From: an uncultured Roseburia sp.
GTDB lineage: Bacteria > Bacillota > Clostridia > Lachnospirales > Lachnospiraceae
Length of the DNA stretch: 64,000 bases
Assembly (NCBI GenBank): GCA_945836255.1
Contig: CAMAKU010000002.1
Coordinates: 1 to 64,000 of the forward strand
Direction of reading: 5' to 3'
Shown here piece after piece: positions 1-8,733 of the stretch. How positions within the stretch are numbered: the first letter of the stretch is position 1; each line of letters opens with the position of its first letter. The notes under the pieces were generated by a model, which was given only the letters and a program-made list of their open reading frames with translations, had not been told where the DNA came from and did no database searches. The position numbers and the translations under genes are program-made.

Positions 1-1
1 G

Positions 2-892
2 GCAGATGCGGCTGGACAGACCGTTGAGGCAGAAGTCATCACGGTAGATGTGATGGCAGAGCCGGAGGAACTGACGAAGACATCACAGGAAACGTTCCAG
101 ACAGAAGTTGTTGTGACAGAGCAGAAGACGGTCGCAGAAGTGGCGCAGGAGACGACCCGGCAGACTGGTACAGAAGAGGCAGAACCGGTGGAGACGGATG
201 CCACATTGCAGGCGGATACATCAGAAGTGTCCCGACAGTCTGAGATGCAACAGCAGAAAGGGCAGGGAGAGGCACAGGATGAGATGCCCCAGAACCAGAA
301 AAAGCAGGATGGACTGCATATGACAGAACAGAATGCAAAAATGGTACAGCAGCCCCAGACTTCTCAGATCAATCAGTATCATGCCACTACACAGGAGGTG
401 ACGTTGTCATCCGGTGAGACAGTGGATGTGAAGCACATTATTGATCAGATTGTGGAAGCGGCACGTACAACGATTTCCAATGAAACAACCACGATGGAAC
501 TATTGCTCAAACCGGAAGGGCTAGGCAAAATCCTAATGGAAGTATCGGAAGAGAATGGGCGTGTGACGGCACACATTTATACGCAGGATGAAAGCATCAA
601 AGAAGCGCTGGAGCAACAGATGTTCCAATTGAAGGAACAGATGAATCAATCTGCAACCAAGGTGCAATCCATCGAAGTATCGGTAGGAACCCATGAGTTC
701 GAAAAGAATCTTGAGGAAGGCCAACAGGAGCGACAGCAGGAAGAGGCACAACAGGAAAGCGGTAAGAGAAGCCGCAACATCAATCTGAACCTGAATCAAC
801 TGGATGAGTTACAGGGATTGATGACAGAGGAAGAACAATTAGTAGCAAAAATGATGCGGGATCATGGCAATACAGTGAATTTTACCGCATAG
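2..892 (+). CDS. fliK: Flagellar hook-length control protein FliK (5' truncated by window)
   Basis: FliK is the exported ruler that sets hook length and switches the export gate from hook to filament substrates through FlhB. The frame is open to the first base of the window, so the gene begins upstream; the tracked GTG at 50 is only an internal codon. The visible part has a low-complexity Gln/Glu/Thr-rich middle and, at about codons 150-225, the conserved C-terminal hook-control domain with an 'LLLKPEGLGKILMEV' core followed by an amphipathic helix. The last ~60 residues are again Glu/Gln-rich. It sits 12 bases ahead of flgD, the usual order in Firmicutes. Identification rests on the C-terminal domain and on the neighbours. 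Confidence 0.88.
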   Translation, partial: ADAAGQTVEAEVITVDVMAEPEELTKTSQETFQTEVVVTEQKTVAEVAQETTRQTGTEEAEPVETDATLQADTSEVSRQSEMQQQKGQGEAQDEMPQNQKKQDGLHMTEQNAKMVQQPQTSQINQYHATTQEVTLSSGETVDVKHIIDQIVEAARTTISNETTTMELLLKPEGLGKILMEVSEENGRVTAHIYTQDESIKEALEQQMFQLKEQMNQSATKVQSIEVSVGTHEFEKNLEEGQQERQQEEAQQESGKRSRNINLNLNQLDELQGLMTEEEQLVAKMMRDHGNTVNFTA

Positions 893-904
893 AAAGGAGA
901 ATGT

Positions 905-1558
905 ATGGCGATTGTCCAACCAATCAAAGACGGTCAGGTCGTGGTAGACGAGGCGGCCGCAAAGAAGAGCAGCGAATCTGACAAATCCAACACCTACGAT
1001 AAAGAAATGTTTCTAAAACTTCTGGTGGCAGAAATGCAGTATCAGGATCCGTTGGAACCGACCAGCAATACCGAGTATGTGGCGGAACTGGCATCTTTTT
1101 CACAGATTGAAGCAGTACAGGCAGTACAGCAACAGATGACAACCCTGGAAGCTAACTCGCTGGTGGGAAAATATGTGATTTTGCTTGATGGTGAGACTTA
1201 TGTATCGGGCAAGGTTGATTATGTGATGACAAAAGACGATGAGATGTTTTTATCCGTCAATGAAAAACTGTACAACATTAACAAACTGGATAGTGTGTGT
1301 GATGCAGAATACTATAACGGTGTACTTGGTTCGCAGACATTTGCAGAGATGATCAACGCATTGCCGGGTGTCTATACCTTAACACTTCAGGATGAGGAGA
1401 AACTTACGTCGGCCAGAAAATATTATGACGATATGACAGATTACCAAAAACAGTTTGTTTCTGCGGACAATGTAAAGACACTTGAGAGTCTGGAAGAGCG
1501 CATGGAAGTGCTGAAAGCGGCATCGGAAGCGTTGGAGTCACAGGAAAGTGAGGAGTGA
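905..1558 (+). CDS. flgD: Flagellar hook assembly (cap) protein FlgD
   Basis: FlgD caps the growing hook and is needed for FlgE polymerisation. Residues ~30-80 carry the family hallmark (FLKLLVAEMQYQDPLEP, then an 'ASFSQIEAV' helix). The start at ATG 905 follows a good AAGGAG site. The part after residue ~95 is unusual: instead of an obvious extended FlgD Ig/Tudor-type C-terminus there is a short beta-rich stretch, then about 60 helical residues with the pattern 'ARKYYDDMTDYQKQFV', which looks like small helical repeats in Gram-positive surface proteins. Its stop overlaps the SD of the next gene. Function is secure; the C-terminal interpretation is inference. Confidence 0.92.
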   Translation: MAIVQPIKDGQVVVDEAAAKKSSESDKSNTYDKEMFLKLLVAEMQYQDPLEPTSNTEYVAELASFSQIEAVQAVQQQMTTLEANSLVGKYVILLDGETYVSGKVDYVMTKDDEMFLSVNEKLYNINKLDSVCDAEYYNGVLGSQTFAEMINALPGVYTLTLQDEEKLTSARKYYDDMTDYQKQFVSADNVKTLESLEERMEVLKAASEALESQESEE

Positions 1559-1562
1559 TGGT

Positions 1563-1973
1563 ATGAACCAGATCGGTAATTCCTTTACCTCTATCGAACA
1601 GGTCGCCAATCAATATCTGACCCAGGACGACAAGAAAACACAAAGGCAGAACTCAACAGGGGTATCTTTTGAAGATGTGTTGAGACAGCAACTGGCGGGT
1701 AACCGGATTGAGACCGATTCCACATTAAAATTTTCCAAACATGCGAATATGCGTCTGGAGCAGAGAGAAATCTCGCTTTCCACCGATCAGAGTCAGAGGC
1801 TGGAAGCAGGCGTACAGAAAGCAAGTGAAAAGGGGATAAAGGAGTCATTGGTGATTGTCGATTCTTTGGCGTTCATTGTGAATGTGCCAAATCAGACAGT
1901 CGTAACAGCCATGGACCAGACAGAGTCCATGGACAAAGTATTTACAAATATTGATGGAGCTGTAATTATTTAG
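1563..1973 (+). CDS. Flagellar operon protein (TIGR02530-like)
   Basis: This small protein belongs by position and sequence to the conserved 'flagellar operon protein' family found between flgD and flgE in Firmicutes; its biochemical role is not established. The recognisable core is 'LKFSKHANMRLEQREI' followed by a segment on managing internal repeats and a C-terminal 'FTNIDGAVII' end. The tracked GTG at 1548 lies inside flgD; ATG 1563 has an AGGAG seven bases upstream and is preferred, giving 136 residues. There is no signal peptide or membrane segment. It is probably translated together with flgD. Confidence 0.82.
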   Translation: MNQIGNSFTSIEQVANQYLTQDDKKTQRQNSTGVSFEDVLRQQLAGNRIETDSTLKFSKHANMRLEQREISLSTDQSQRLEAGVQKASEKGIKESLVIVDSLAFIVNVPNQTVVTAMDQTESMDKVFTNIDGAVII

Positions 1974-2046
1974 CTGGACCTTATGGAAGCGAATGCCGTT
2001 GAATGACAGATACGGCGGATTACAGCATTTTAGGAGGTCATGAATT

Positions 2047-3726
2047 ATGATGAGAGCATTGTACTCTGGTGTGTCCGGACTTAAGACACATCAGACCAAG
2101 ATGGATGTTATCGGTAATAATATTGCCAACGTTAATACAATTGGATTTAAATCTTCTTCCGTAACGTTTTCAGATATTATGTACCAGACTACATCAGGAG
2201 CAACCGCTGCAACAGCCACAACCGGTGGAAAAAATGCAAAGCAGATCGGTCTTGGTGTTTCAACCGCGGCAACGAAGGTGAGCATTACCGCCTCCGGTGC
2301 AGCACAGTCGACAGGCGAAGCCTTCGATATTAAATTGACAGACAGTAACAGTACCAATTTCTTTATTGTGAATAATGGTTCGGAGAATCTCTTTACGAGA
2401 GCAGGATCGTTCTATATTGATGGTACCGGTAATCTTGCTATGACATCAACAGGTTATAATGTCATGGGCTGGCAGGTGGATCCCACCACAGGGGATATTC
2501 GGAAGGATACGGTTTCAGCACTGCGTATCATGCAAGCGGATAACCTGACGTCTGCACCGGAAGCAACCACCAATGCCAACGTAACCGGTTTGATCGATAA
2601 GAATGACACGAATGTAACCAGCGACAGTGGTTATTTTAGAACATTGACGTTCTATGATAATCTTGGTTATTCCTATACGGCAAAGTTTGCATTTAAGGCG
2701 GTGGATACAGATGCGGGAACGTATTCTGTGGAATTGACCAGCATCGTTGACAGCGACAATCAGGATATTTTAAAAGAATGGCTGGATAAGCAGGGCTTAG
2801 ATACTACTTCCCGCAGCGATGCATTGGATAAGATTTTTGGTAATGATACCAAGGCTGTGAAGCGTTTCACTGCAGGAAAAGATTATACCGTGGATGCGGT
2901 CAGTGGTACGGTATCCATTACGATCCCGGATGGCAATGATGCAACGACAGATACGTATTACCAATCAGACGCGGTGAAGGGCCAAGACGGTAAGCTGCTG
3001 GGATATAATTTCTGTCATAATACGGATCCGAATAAAATAGTGTTCCGCTCTATCGCGGAGATTTATGGAGTGGATGCACAGACAGCAGCATCCGGCACAT
3101 TGGCACTGGTGAAAGGCGGCCAGTTGGAACTGACCTATGACACAACCAATTATACCTTGCAGTTCAACACGTCAGATGGTACGTTCCGTTACATCAATTC
3201 CGCCGGAAATGATACAGTGATGTTGAATATGTCTTTACTGGGGGACAGTTTTGCAGATATTGAGATGGATTTCAGCCATATGCTCAATCAGGACAATGGC
3301 GGAAGTTCCACTGTGGAAGTAGAAAAAGGTGCCGATGACGGTAAGACTGGTATCGGCAAGAAATTAGGTGCATTGACCGGTGTTTCCATCGACGGAACAG
3401 GTCGTATCTATGGTTCTTATGACAATGGTAATACGGTGCTTCTGGGGCAGATCGCTGTGGCACAATTTGCAAATGCATCCGGTCTGGAAAGTCTGGGTAA
3501 TAACTGCTATGGAACGACCCTGAACTCCGGTGAATTTGATGGTATTGGTGTCGAGGTGACGGCAGATGGCGGAAGTATGACCACCGGTCAGTTGGAAATG
3601 TCCAATGTAGATTTGTCTGCTGAGTTCACGGAGATGATTACGACACAGCGTGGTTTCCAGGCAAATTCACGAATTATCACCACATCAGACACTTTGCTGG
3701 AAGAACTTGTCAATCTGAAGAGATAA
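2047..3726 (+). CDS. flgE: Flagellar hook protein FlgE
   Basis: FlgE polymerises into the flagellar hook, the universal joint between rod and filament. The N-terminus 'MRALYSGVSGLKTHQTKMDVIGNNIANVNT' type rod/hook signature and the C-terminal 'SAEFTEMITTQRGFQANSRII' helix are the two D0/D1 halves. At 559 residues it is long for FlgE; the extra length lies in the variable exposed middle (about 150-430). An AGGAGG site precedes two adjacent ATG codons at 2047 and 2050; either may be used. A strong terminator follows directly, and no flbD gene lies downstream. Confidence 0.96.
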   Translation: MMRALYSGVSGLKTHQTKMDVIGNNIANVNTIGFKSSSVTFSDIMYQTTSGATAATATTGGKNAKQIGLGVSTAATKVSITASGAAQSTGEAFDIKLTDSNSTNFFIVNNGSENLFTRAGSFYIDGTGNLAMTSTGYNVMGWQVDPTTGDIRKDTVSALRIMQADNLTSAPEATTNANVTGLIDKNDTNVTSDSGYFRTLTFYDNLGYSYTAKFAFKAVDTDAGTYSVELTSIVDSDNQDILKEWLDKQGLDTTSRSDALDKIFGNDTKAVKRFTAGKDYTVDAVSGTVSITIPDGNDATTDTYYQSDAVKGQDGKLLGYNFCHNTDPNKIVFRSIAEIYGVDAQTAASGTLALVKGGQLELTYDTTNYTLQFNTSDGTFRYINSAGNDTVMLNMSLLGDSFADIEMDFSHMLNQDNGGSSTVEVEKGADDGKTGIGKKLGALTGVSIDGTGRIYGSYDNGNTVLLGQIAVAQFANASGLESLGNNCYGTTLNSGEFDGIGVEVTADGGSMTTGQLEMSNVDLSAEFTEMITTQRGFQANSRIITTSDTLLEELVNLKR

Positions 3727-3736
3727 TTAGTTTACG

Positions 3737-3773
3737 AAAAGGACCTGTTACGGATGCAGGTCCTTTTGTTTGT
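3737..3773 (+). terminator. Intrinsic terminator after flgE
   Basis: A perfect stem AAAAGGACCTG / CAGGTCCTTTT with a 9-base loop is followed by a T-rich tail. It lies 10 bases after the flgE stop, so it ends or attenuates the fliK-flgD-flgE transcript in the middle of the flagellar block. Confidence 0.85.
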
Positions 3774-3870
3774 TGAAAACACAGGATTTGTGGTCATCTA
3801 TTTTAGGAAAAAAATGTGCTGGAATTTTCGCAATTTGTGTAGAAATTTAGCAAATAAATGGAATTAAACG

Positions 3871-3899
3871 TAGACAAGAAAGACAAAATTTAGTAAGAT
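3871..3899 (+). promoter_or_regulatory. Candidate sigma-A promoter for motA and downstream genes
   Basis: TAGACA and TAAGAT are separated by 17 bases and lie in an AT-rich stretch about 80 bases before motA. A short GTTTTT/AAAAAC hairpin occurs in the presumed 5' leader at about 3919-3936. I see no sigma-28 type (TAAA-N15-GCCGATAA) site here. This is a sequence match only. Confidence 0.45.
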
Positions 3900-3978
3900 T
3901 AAATAAACGTGTAACTATGCGTTTTTGTGTGTAAAAACACAAGATATAGTTGATTAAGTAAGTGAGGCGGTGAGTAGA

Positions 3979-4770
3979 TTGGATTTAGCATCGATCATAG
4001 GTTTGGTTTTGGGCGTTGTTATGTTTATCTTCGGTGTAATGTCTTCCGGAGGTAATCTGGTGGAGCAGTTTGTCCATGTCCCATCCATTCTGATTACGAT
4101 CGGCGGTTCGTTGTCGAGTACACTGACATCCTATAAGTTATCAGAATTTATTAGCGGGCTTAAGAGTATTACACTTGCCATCAAGGAACCGGCAGTGGGC
4201 AATCCGTCGGATGTGATTTCCAATATCATCAATCTCTCCAATATTTCCCGTAAGGAAGGACTTCTGGCGCTGGAAGAGGCGACACATGATATGGATGATG
4301 AGTTCCTGAAAAAGGGAATTAATCTTGTTGTCGATGGTACCGATCCGGATTTGGTGCGCGGAATTCTTGAGACGGATCTGATGAATCTGGAAGAACGGCA
4401 CAAAAAGGTGATTGGCTTCTGGGAGAAATGGGCTGAGATGGGCCCGGCCTGGGGTATGATTGGTACGTTGGTAGGTCTGGTTATTATGTTGAAGAATCTG
4501 GATGATGCTTCCACGATCGGACCGAATATGTCTACCGCTTTGCTGACGACGTTGTATGGTTCGTTGATTGCCAACTGGCTTGCAGGACCGACGGCCGCTA
4601 AGTTGAAGGCCAACAACGCCGTGGAAGTCATGATGAGAGAGATTACGGTGGAGGGACTTTTGTCGATTCAGGCAGGTGAGAACCCGCGTGTTATCGAAGA
4701 GAAACTTAAGTCATTCCTTGCTCCGTCTGACCGCAATAACAGAAGCGAAGAAGACGGAGGTGAGGCATAG
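3979..4770 (+). CDS. motA: Flagellar motor stator protein MotA
   Basis: MotA forms the proton (or sodium) channel and torque-generating ring with MotB in the cytoplasmic membrane. Four membrane segments are visible (about residues 4-22, 31-50, 150-170 and 180-200), with the conserved 'WAEMGPAWGMIGTLVGLV' and 'LTTLYGSLIANWLAGP' segments. The tracked start is GTG 3970, but TTG 3979 is preferred: it gives the usual family N-terminus (M-D-L-A-S-I-I-G) and is correctly spaced from the GGCGGTGAG site. The stop overlaps the motB GTG by one base, indicating translational coupling. Confidence 0.94.
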   Translation: MDLASIIGLVLGVVMFIFGVMSSGGNLVEQFVHVPSILITIGGSLSSTLTSYKLSEFISGLKSITLAIKEPAVGNPSDVISNIINLSNISRKEGLLALEEATHDMDDEFLKKGINLVVDGTDPDLVRGILETDLMNLEERHKKVIGFWEKWAEMGPAWGMIGTLVGLVIMLKNLDDASTIGPNMSTALLTTLYGSLIANWLAGPTAAKLKANNAVEVMMREITVEGLLSIQAGENPRVIEEKLKSFLAPSDRNNRSEEDGGEA

Positions 4771-5615
4771 TGGCGAGGAGGAAGCAGGAGGAGGCTCCCA
4801 AGGGTTCTCCGGCGTGGATGTCTACGTTTAGCGATTTGATGAATCTGCTTCTCTGTTTCTTTGTTTTGCTATTTTCTATGTCTACCGTAGATGCTGAGAA
4901 GTTTGAGATGGTTGTTCAGTCGCTACAGCAAAGTTTTAGTATTCTCCCGTCGGGAGGTGCTACGATTGGTGATGGCGAACTAATTTCTTCCGGTGTGAGC
5001 ATGCTGGATAAGTTCGATGTCTATTTCAACTCCTCATCCGCATTGCCGGAAGGTGATTATGAACCGGAGGATGAAGTGACTGCCACACAGTCGATTACTG
5101 CGGAAGAAGCCGAACAGGCATTGGATGCGCAGGGATTGACAGAGAGTGAACAGATGGCGGAACAGGTCAGTAGGTTGCTGGAGTCATATGGTTTGCAGGA
5201 TGATGTGGAAGTAGAGTTTAATGAACAATATACACTGATCAATCTCAACGGCGCGCTCCTTTTTAATGCGGGGGAAGCGGAAGTCCGACAGGAGGTTTTG
5301 CCGGTTCTTGAGAAGATTGCTGTGATTCTCAATAATTATTCCAACAATCTGATTGAGATTGAAGGGCATACGGATAATGTTCCACCTGCTGCAGGTGAGA
5401 CCTATGCCAGCAATGATATTCTTTCCATGTACCGGGCGCTCAATGTGGCGAATTATATGAGGGAACATACCACACTGAATCCGGCGCATATCAAGTCGTC
5501 CGGCAGAGGGGATTATGCTCCCATTGCCGATAATTCCACAGCGGAGGGCAGAGCCCGCAACCGGAGAGTGGAGATTAAGATATACAATTCCCTGAATTCA
5601 GACGGGATTGAGTAG
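4770..5615 (+). CDS. motB: Flagellar motor stator protein MotB
   Basis: MotB anchors the stator to peptidoglycan and carries the ion-binding aspartate. It has a single N-terminal membrane helix with the key Asp22 in 'AWMSTFSDLMNLLLCFFVLL', a linker, and a C-terminal OmpA-like peptidoglycan-binding domain ('IEIEGHTDNVPP', then 'SSGRGDYAPIA' and 'EGRARNRRVEI'). The linker at ~75-140 is longer than usual and acidic. The GTG start overlaps the motA stop codon. fliL follows 11 bases later. Confidence 0.95.
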   Translation: MARRKQEEAPKGSPAWMSTFSDLMNLLLCFFVLLFSMSTVDAEKFEMVVQSLQQSFSILPSGGATIGDGELISSGVSMLDKFDVYFNSSSALPEGDYEPEDEVTATQSITAEEAEQALDAQGLTESEQMAEQVSRLLESYGLQDDVEVEFNEQYTLINLNGALLFNAGEAEVRQEVLPVLEKIAVILNNYSNNLIEIEGHTDNVPPAAGETYASNDILSMYRALNVANYMREHTTLNPAHIKSSGRGDYAPIADNSTAEGRARNRRVEIKIYNSLNSDGIE

Positions 5616-5626
5616 AGAGGACAGAC

Positions 5627-6139
5627 ATGAAGAAGAATCTTATTACAGTAATTACATTAGCATTAGTAGTTGTCAATTTGGTGCTTACGGTGGTTCTGAC
5701 CATTACGATTATTCCGGAGACGCAGAAGGCAAATGAACTGATTACCAAAGTGTGCAGTGCCATTGATCTGGATTTGGAATCCGGAAGTGCTACCAGTGCC
5801 GCAAATATCCCGATTGAACAGATCGAGGTTTACAATATCGAAGACAGCATGACCATCAACTTAAAGCAAGGCGAGGATGGCAAGGATCATTTTGCCGTTA
5901 TTACCGTGTCCCTTTCCTTGGATACGAAGAATGAGGATTATAAGGATCTGCAGCCGCAGGTATCTGAGAAGGAGAAGTTGATCAAAGCAGAGATCAACAA
6001 TGTGGTGTCACAGTACACGCTTGAGGAGATTAAGAGCAATCAGAGTGCGGTTCAGCAGGAGATTCTGAAAGATTTACAGAAGATGTTTGCGTCTGATTTT
6101 ATTGTTGCCGTGGGATTCCCGGATGCACAGTATCAGTAA
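5627..6139 (+). CDS. fliL: Flagellar basal body-associated protein FliL
   Basis: FliL is a single-pass membrane protein that surrounds or stabilises the stator in known systems. One N-terminal membrane helix (residues ~5-28) is followed by an extracytoplasmic domain ending 'LQKMFASDFIVAVGFPDAQYQ', a typical FliL-like end in which the C-terminal residues follow an amphipathic helix. Length (170) is normal. The gene lies between motB and fliM, its usual place. Confidence 0.87.
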   Translation: MKKNLITVITLALVVVNLVLTVVLTITIIPETQKANELITKVCSAIDLDLESGSATSAANIPIEQIEVYNIEDSMTINLKQGEDGKDHFAVITVSLSLDTKNEDYKDLQPQVSEKEKLIKAEINNVVSQYTLEEIKSNQSAVQQEILKDLQKMFASDFIVAVGFPDAQYQ

Positions 6140-6175
6140 TTATTCGATAAATATAGCAACAGGTGGTGAGAAAAC

Positions 6176-7159
6176 TTGAGTGATATACTTTCTCAAAATG
6201 AGATTGATAATTTGTTACAGGCTTTAAGCAGTGGCGAAGTCGATGCGGAAGAGATGAAAGCCAGCAGCGAGAAACAAGTCAAGAACTACGATTTCTCGAG
6301 ACCATCCAAGTTTTCAAAAGAACATCTTAGAACATTGGAAATCATATTTGAACATTATGGGCGGCTGCTATCCACTAACTTGCCGGTATACCTTCGCAAG
6401 AACATACAGGTTGAGGTGATGAACTCGGAAGCAGTTACCTATATGGAGTTCTCCAACTCCCTGTCCAATCCGGTGTTGCTTGGAATTGTGAATTTCGAGC
6501 CATTGGAAGGAAACATTATTATCGAAATGGCATCCAAACTCGGTTATGCCATTGTAGACCGAATGTTGGGAGGAGAAGGCGAGCCACTGGATAAGATCCG
6601 CGAGTATTCCGAGATTGAATTGCTCATTATAGAACGGATTATGACGGCTTGCGTGCAGTTACTGCGTGAACCATGGGAGAACGTTGTAGATATTCACCCT
6701 CGTCTGGAACGAATTGAGACCAACTCTCAGTTTGCACAGATTATTTCGCCGTCTGAGATGATTGCAATTGTTACAATCAGTATTAAGATTGGTGATGTGG
6801 AAGGCTTTATGAATGTATGTCTTCCCTATATCACGCTGGAACCTGTGATGGATAAGTTGAATACCAAGTTCTGGTATTCCAATATGCAGGAACGTTCCGG
6901 TATGGAATATGCAGAGGCGATTGAATCCCTGATTTCTAAGGCAGTGATACCAGTTAAGGCGATTTTGGGGAACAGCGTGATATCCGTCAGTGATTTTTCC
7001 GGTTTACAGGTGGGCGACATTGTTCGGCTGGACACCAAGGTGAATCAGGAATTGGATGTCTATGTGGGCGATATCAAGAAATTTACTGCGCTGCCCGGTG
7101 CTTCCGGGGAGGATTATGCGGTTAGAATTACATCAGTCATAAGAGAGGAGCAGCAATAG
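6176..7159 (+). CDS. fliM: Flagellar motor switch protein FliM
   Basis: FliM is the C-ring protein that binds CheY-P and sets rotation direction. It has the N-terminal CheY-binding peptide (LSQNEIDNLLQAL), a middle CheC-like domain with 'DRMLGGEGEP', and a C-terminal SpoA/FliN-like domain ('LQVGDIVRLDTKVNQELDV'). The start is TTG 6176, supported by an AGGTGGTGAG site; there is no better ATG. The stop is directly followed by the fliY ATG, with no gap. Confidence 0.96.
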   Translation: MSDILSQNEIDNLLQALSSGEVDAEEMKASSEKQVKNYDFSRPSKFSKEHLRTLEIIFEHYGRLLSTNLPVYLRKNIQVEVMNSEAVTYMEFSNSLSNPVLLGIVNFEPLEGNIIIEMASKLGYAIVDRMLGGEGEPLDKIREYSEIELLIIERIMTACVQLLREPWENVVDIHPRLERIETNSQFAQIISPSEMIAIVTISIKIGDVEGFMNVCLPYITLEPVMDKLNTKFWYSNMQERSGMEYAEAIESLISKAVIPVKAILGNSVISVSDFSGLQVGDIVRLDTKVNQELDVYVGDIKKFTALPGASGEDYAVRITSVIREEQQ

Positions 7160-8347
7160 ATGAGCGACGGCGTATTATCTCAAGAAGAAATCAATGCGCT
7201 TCTAAATGGTGGTATTTCAGATGCTACAGATGATGTGGTAGAGGAAGATGAACTGACACCGGATGAGGTTGACACCATAGGCGAGATCGCCAACATCAGT
7301 ATGGGAACAGCGGCGACCACGTTGTTTTCGCTGGTCAACAAAAAGGTGGATATCTCCACACCGGTGGTCTCGATGGGTGTTTGGGACGATATCGTAGACA
7401 AATACGAAAAGCCCTGCGTTCTGGTTCGTATCGCTTATACCAAAGGACTGAATGGAAGCAATATTTTAGTTTTGAAAGAAACGGACGTGAAAGTCATTAC
7501 CGATCTGATGTTGGGTGGTGACGGTTCTAATACCGATGGGGAGATTGGAGAACTCCATCTGAGTGCCATTAGTGAGGCGATGAATCAGATGATGGGGTCT
7601 TCGGCGACATCGATGTCATCCATGTTGAATCAGATGATCGATATTAGTCCACCATCTTCGGATTTAATTGATTTACAGGAATCGTCAGACGGTGGCGATA
7701 TTGAGACCTTCTTAAAAGGCAGATTTGTGAAAATCACATTCCGAATGTTGATTGGCGATCTGGTAGACAGCGAGATCATGCAGTTATATCCGATATCGCT
7801 TGCCAAAGAGATGTGCCGTAATATCATGGCTAACATGGAAAGTGATTCGGCATCGACCGTAGATGAGGATGCGTATTCCGCCAGTGCACAGCCGCAGCCG
7901 GAACCGCAACCGCAGCCGGAACCGCAGCCACAGCCGCAGCCGCAGCCGATGGCACAGGATATGGGAATGGCACAACAGCCATATGCGCAGCCGATGCAAC
8001 AACAGGTTCCGCCACAGCAGATGCCGTACATGCAACCCTATCCGCAACAACAGGTGAATGTACAGCCTGCCCAATTTCAACCTTTTGCTGGAAACTATCA
8101 AGCACCTTTCCAGCCGGAAAATATAGATCTGATTATGGACGTTCCTTTGGAGGTTACTGTTGAGTTAGGCAGGACCCACAAGTCTATCCAGGATATTCTG
8201 GATTTTGCACCGGGAACGATCATTGAACTCAACAAGATCGCCGGCGAACCCATTGATGTTCTGGTAAATGGAAAGTATGTCGCAAAAGGTGAGGTTGTTG
8301 TGATTGAAGAATCATTTGGTATTCGAATTACCGAAATAATGAAGTAA
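7160..8347 (+). CDS. fliY: Flagellar switch phosphatase FliY (CheC-FliN fusion)
   Basis: FliY replaces FliN in Firmicutes and also dephosphorylates CheY-P at the switch. An N-terminal 'LSQEEINALLNG' CheY-binding peptide is followed by a CheC-like domain with both phosphatase signatures (E..N in 'GEIANISMG' and in 'SEAMNQMMG'). A ~70-residue linker of alternating Pro/Gln/Glu (about 238-310) leads to a C-terminal FliN/SpoA domain ('MDVPLEVTVELGRTHKSIQDIL'). The CAG/CCG-rich linker also creates spurious antisense ORFs. Length and architecture match FliY rather than short FliN. Confidence 0.95.
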   Translation: MSDGVLSQEEINALLNGGISDATDDVVEEDELTPDEVDTIGEIANISMGTAATTLFSLVNKKVDISTPVVSMGVWDDIVDKYEKPCVLVRIAYTKGLNGSNILVLKETDVKVITDLMLGGDGSNTDGEIGELHLSAISEAMNQMMGSSATSMSSMLNQMIDISPPSSDLIDLQESSDGGDIETFLKGRFVKITFRMLIGDLVDSEIMQLYPISLAKEMCRNIMANMESDSASTVDEDAYSASAQPQPEPQPQPEPQPQPQPQPMAQDMGMAQQPYAQPMQQQVPPQQMPYMQPYPQQQVNVQPAQFQPFAGNYQAPFQPENIDLIMDVPLEVTVELGRTHKSIQDILDFAPGTIIELNKIAGEPIDVLVNGKYVAKGEVVVIEESFGIRITEIMK

Positions 8348-8367
8348 ATGATAAGGAGAATGAAAAC

Positions 8368-8730
8368 ATGGCAAAGAATATTTTGATTAGTGATGATGCT
8401 GCTTTTATGAGAATGATGATCAAGGATATCCTGACAAAGAATGGATATAATGTGGTCGGTGAGGCAGAAAATGGCAAGGTCGCAGTGGATAAGTATTTGG
8501 AATTAAAGCCGGATCTTGTACTGATGGATATTACAATGCCTGAGATGGATGGAATTGAAGCGCTCAAAGCAATCCGTGCAAAGGATGCAAACGCATGTGT
8601 CATCATGTGTTCTGCAATGGGACAGCAGGCAATGGTTATCGAGGCAATCCAGTCTGGAGCAAAAGATTTCATTGTTAAGCCTTTCCAGGCAGAGCGTGTC
8701 CTGGAAGCAGTGAAGAAGGTTATTGGCTAA
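8368..8730 (+). CDS. cheY: Chemotaxis response regulator CheY
   Basis: This is a stand-alone receiver domain that, when phosphorylated by CheA, binds FliM/FliY. All key residues are present: the Asp-Asp pair (ISDDAAFMR), the phosphoacceptor Asp in 'LVLMDITMPEMDG', the Ser in 'MCSAMG' and the Lys in 'FIVKPF'. Length (120) is typical. It is placed between fliY and fliO as in other fla/che operons, preceded by an AAGGAGA site. Confidence 0.95.
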   Translation: MAKNILISDDAAFMRMMIKDILTKNGYNVVGEAENGKVAVDKYLELKPDLVLMDITMPEMDGIEALKAIRAKDANACVIMCSAMGQQAMVIEAIQSGAKDFIVKPFQAERVLEAVKKVIG

Positions 8731-8733
8731 GAT

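Noticed and set aside
7630-8105. Cys/Gly- or Arg/Leu-rich minus-strand ORFs and the + ORF at 7863
   Set aside because: They are products of the CAG/CCG repeat of the FliY linker read in other frames.
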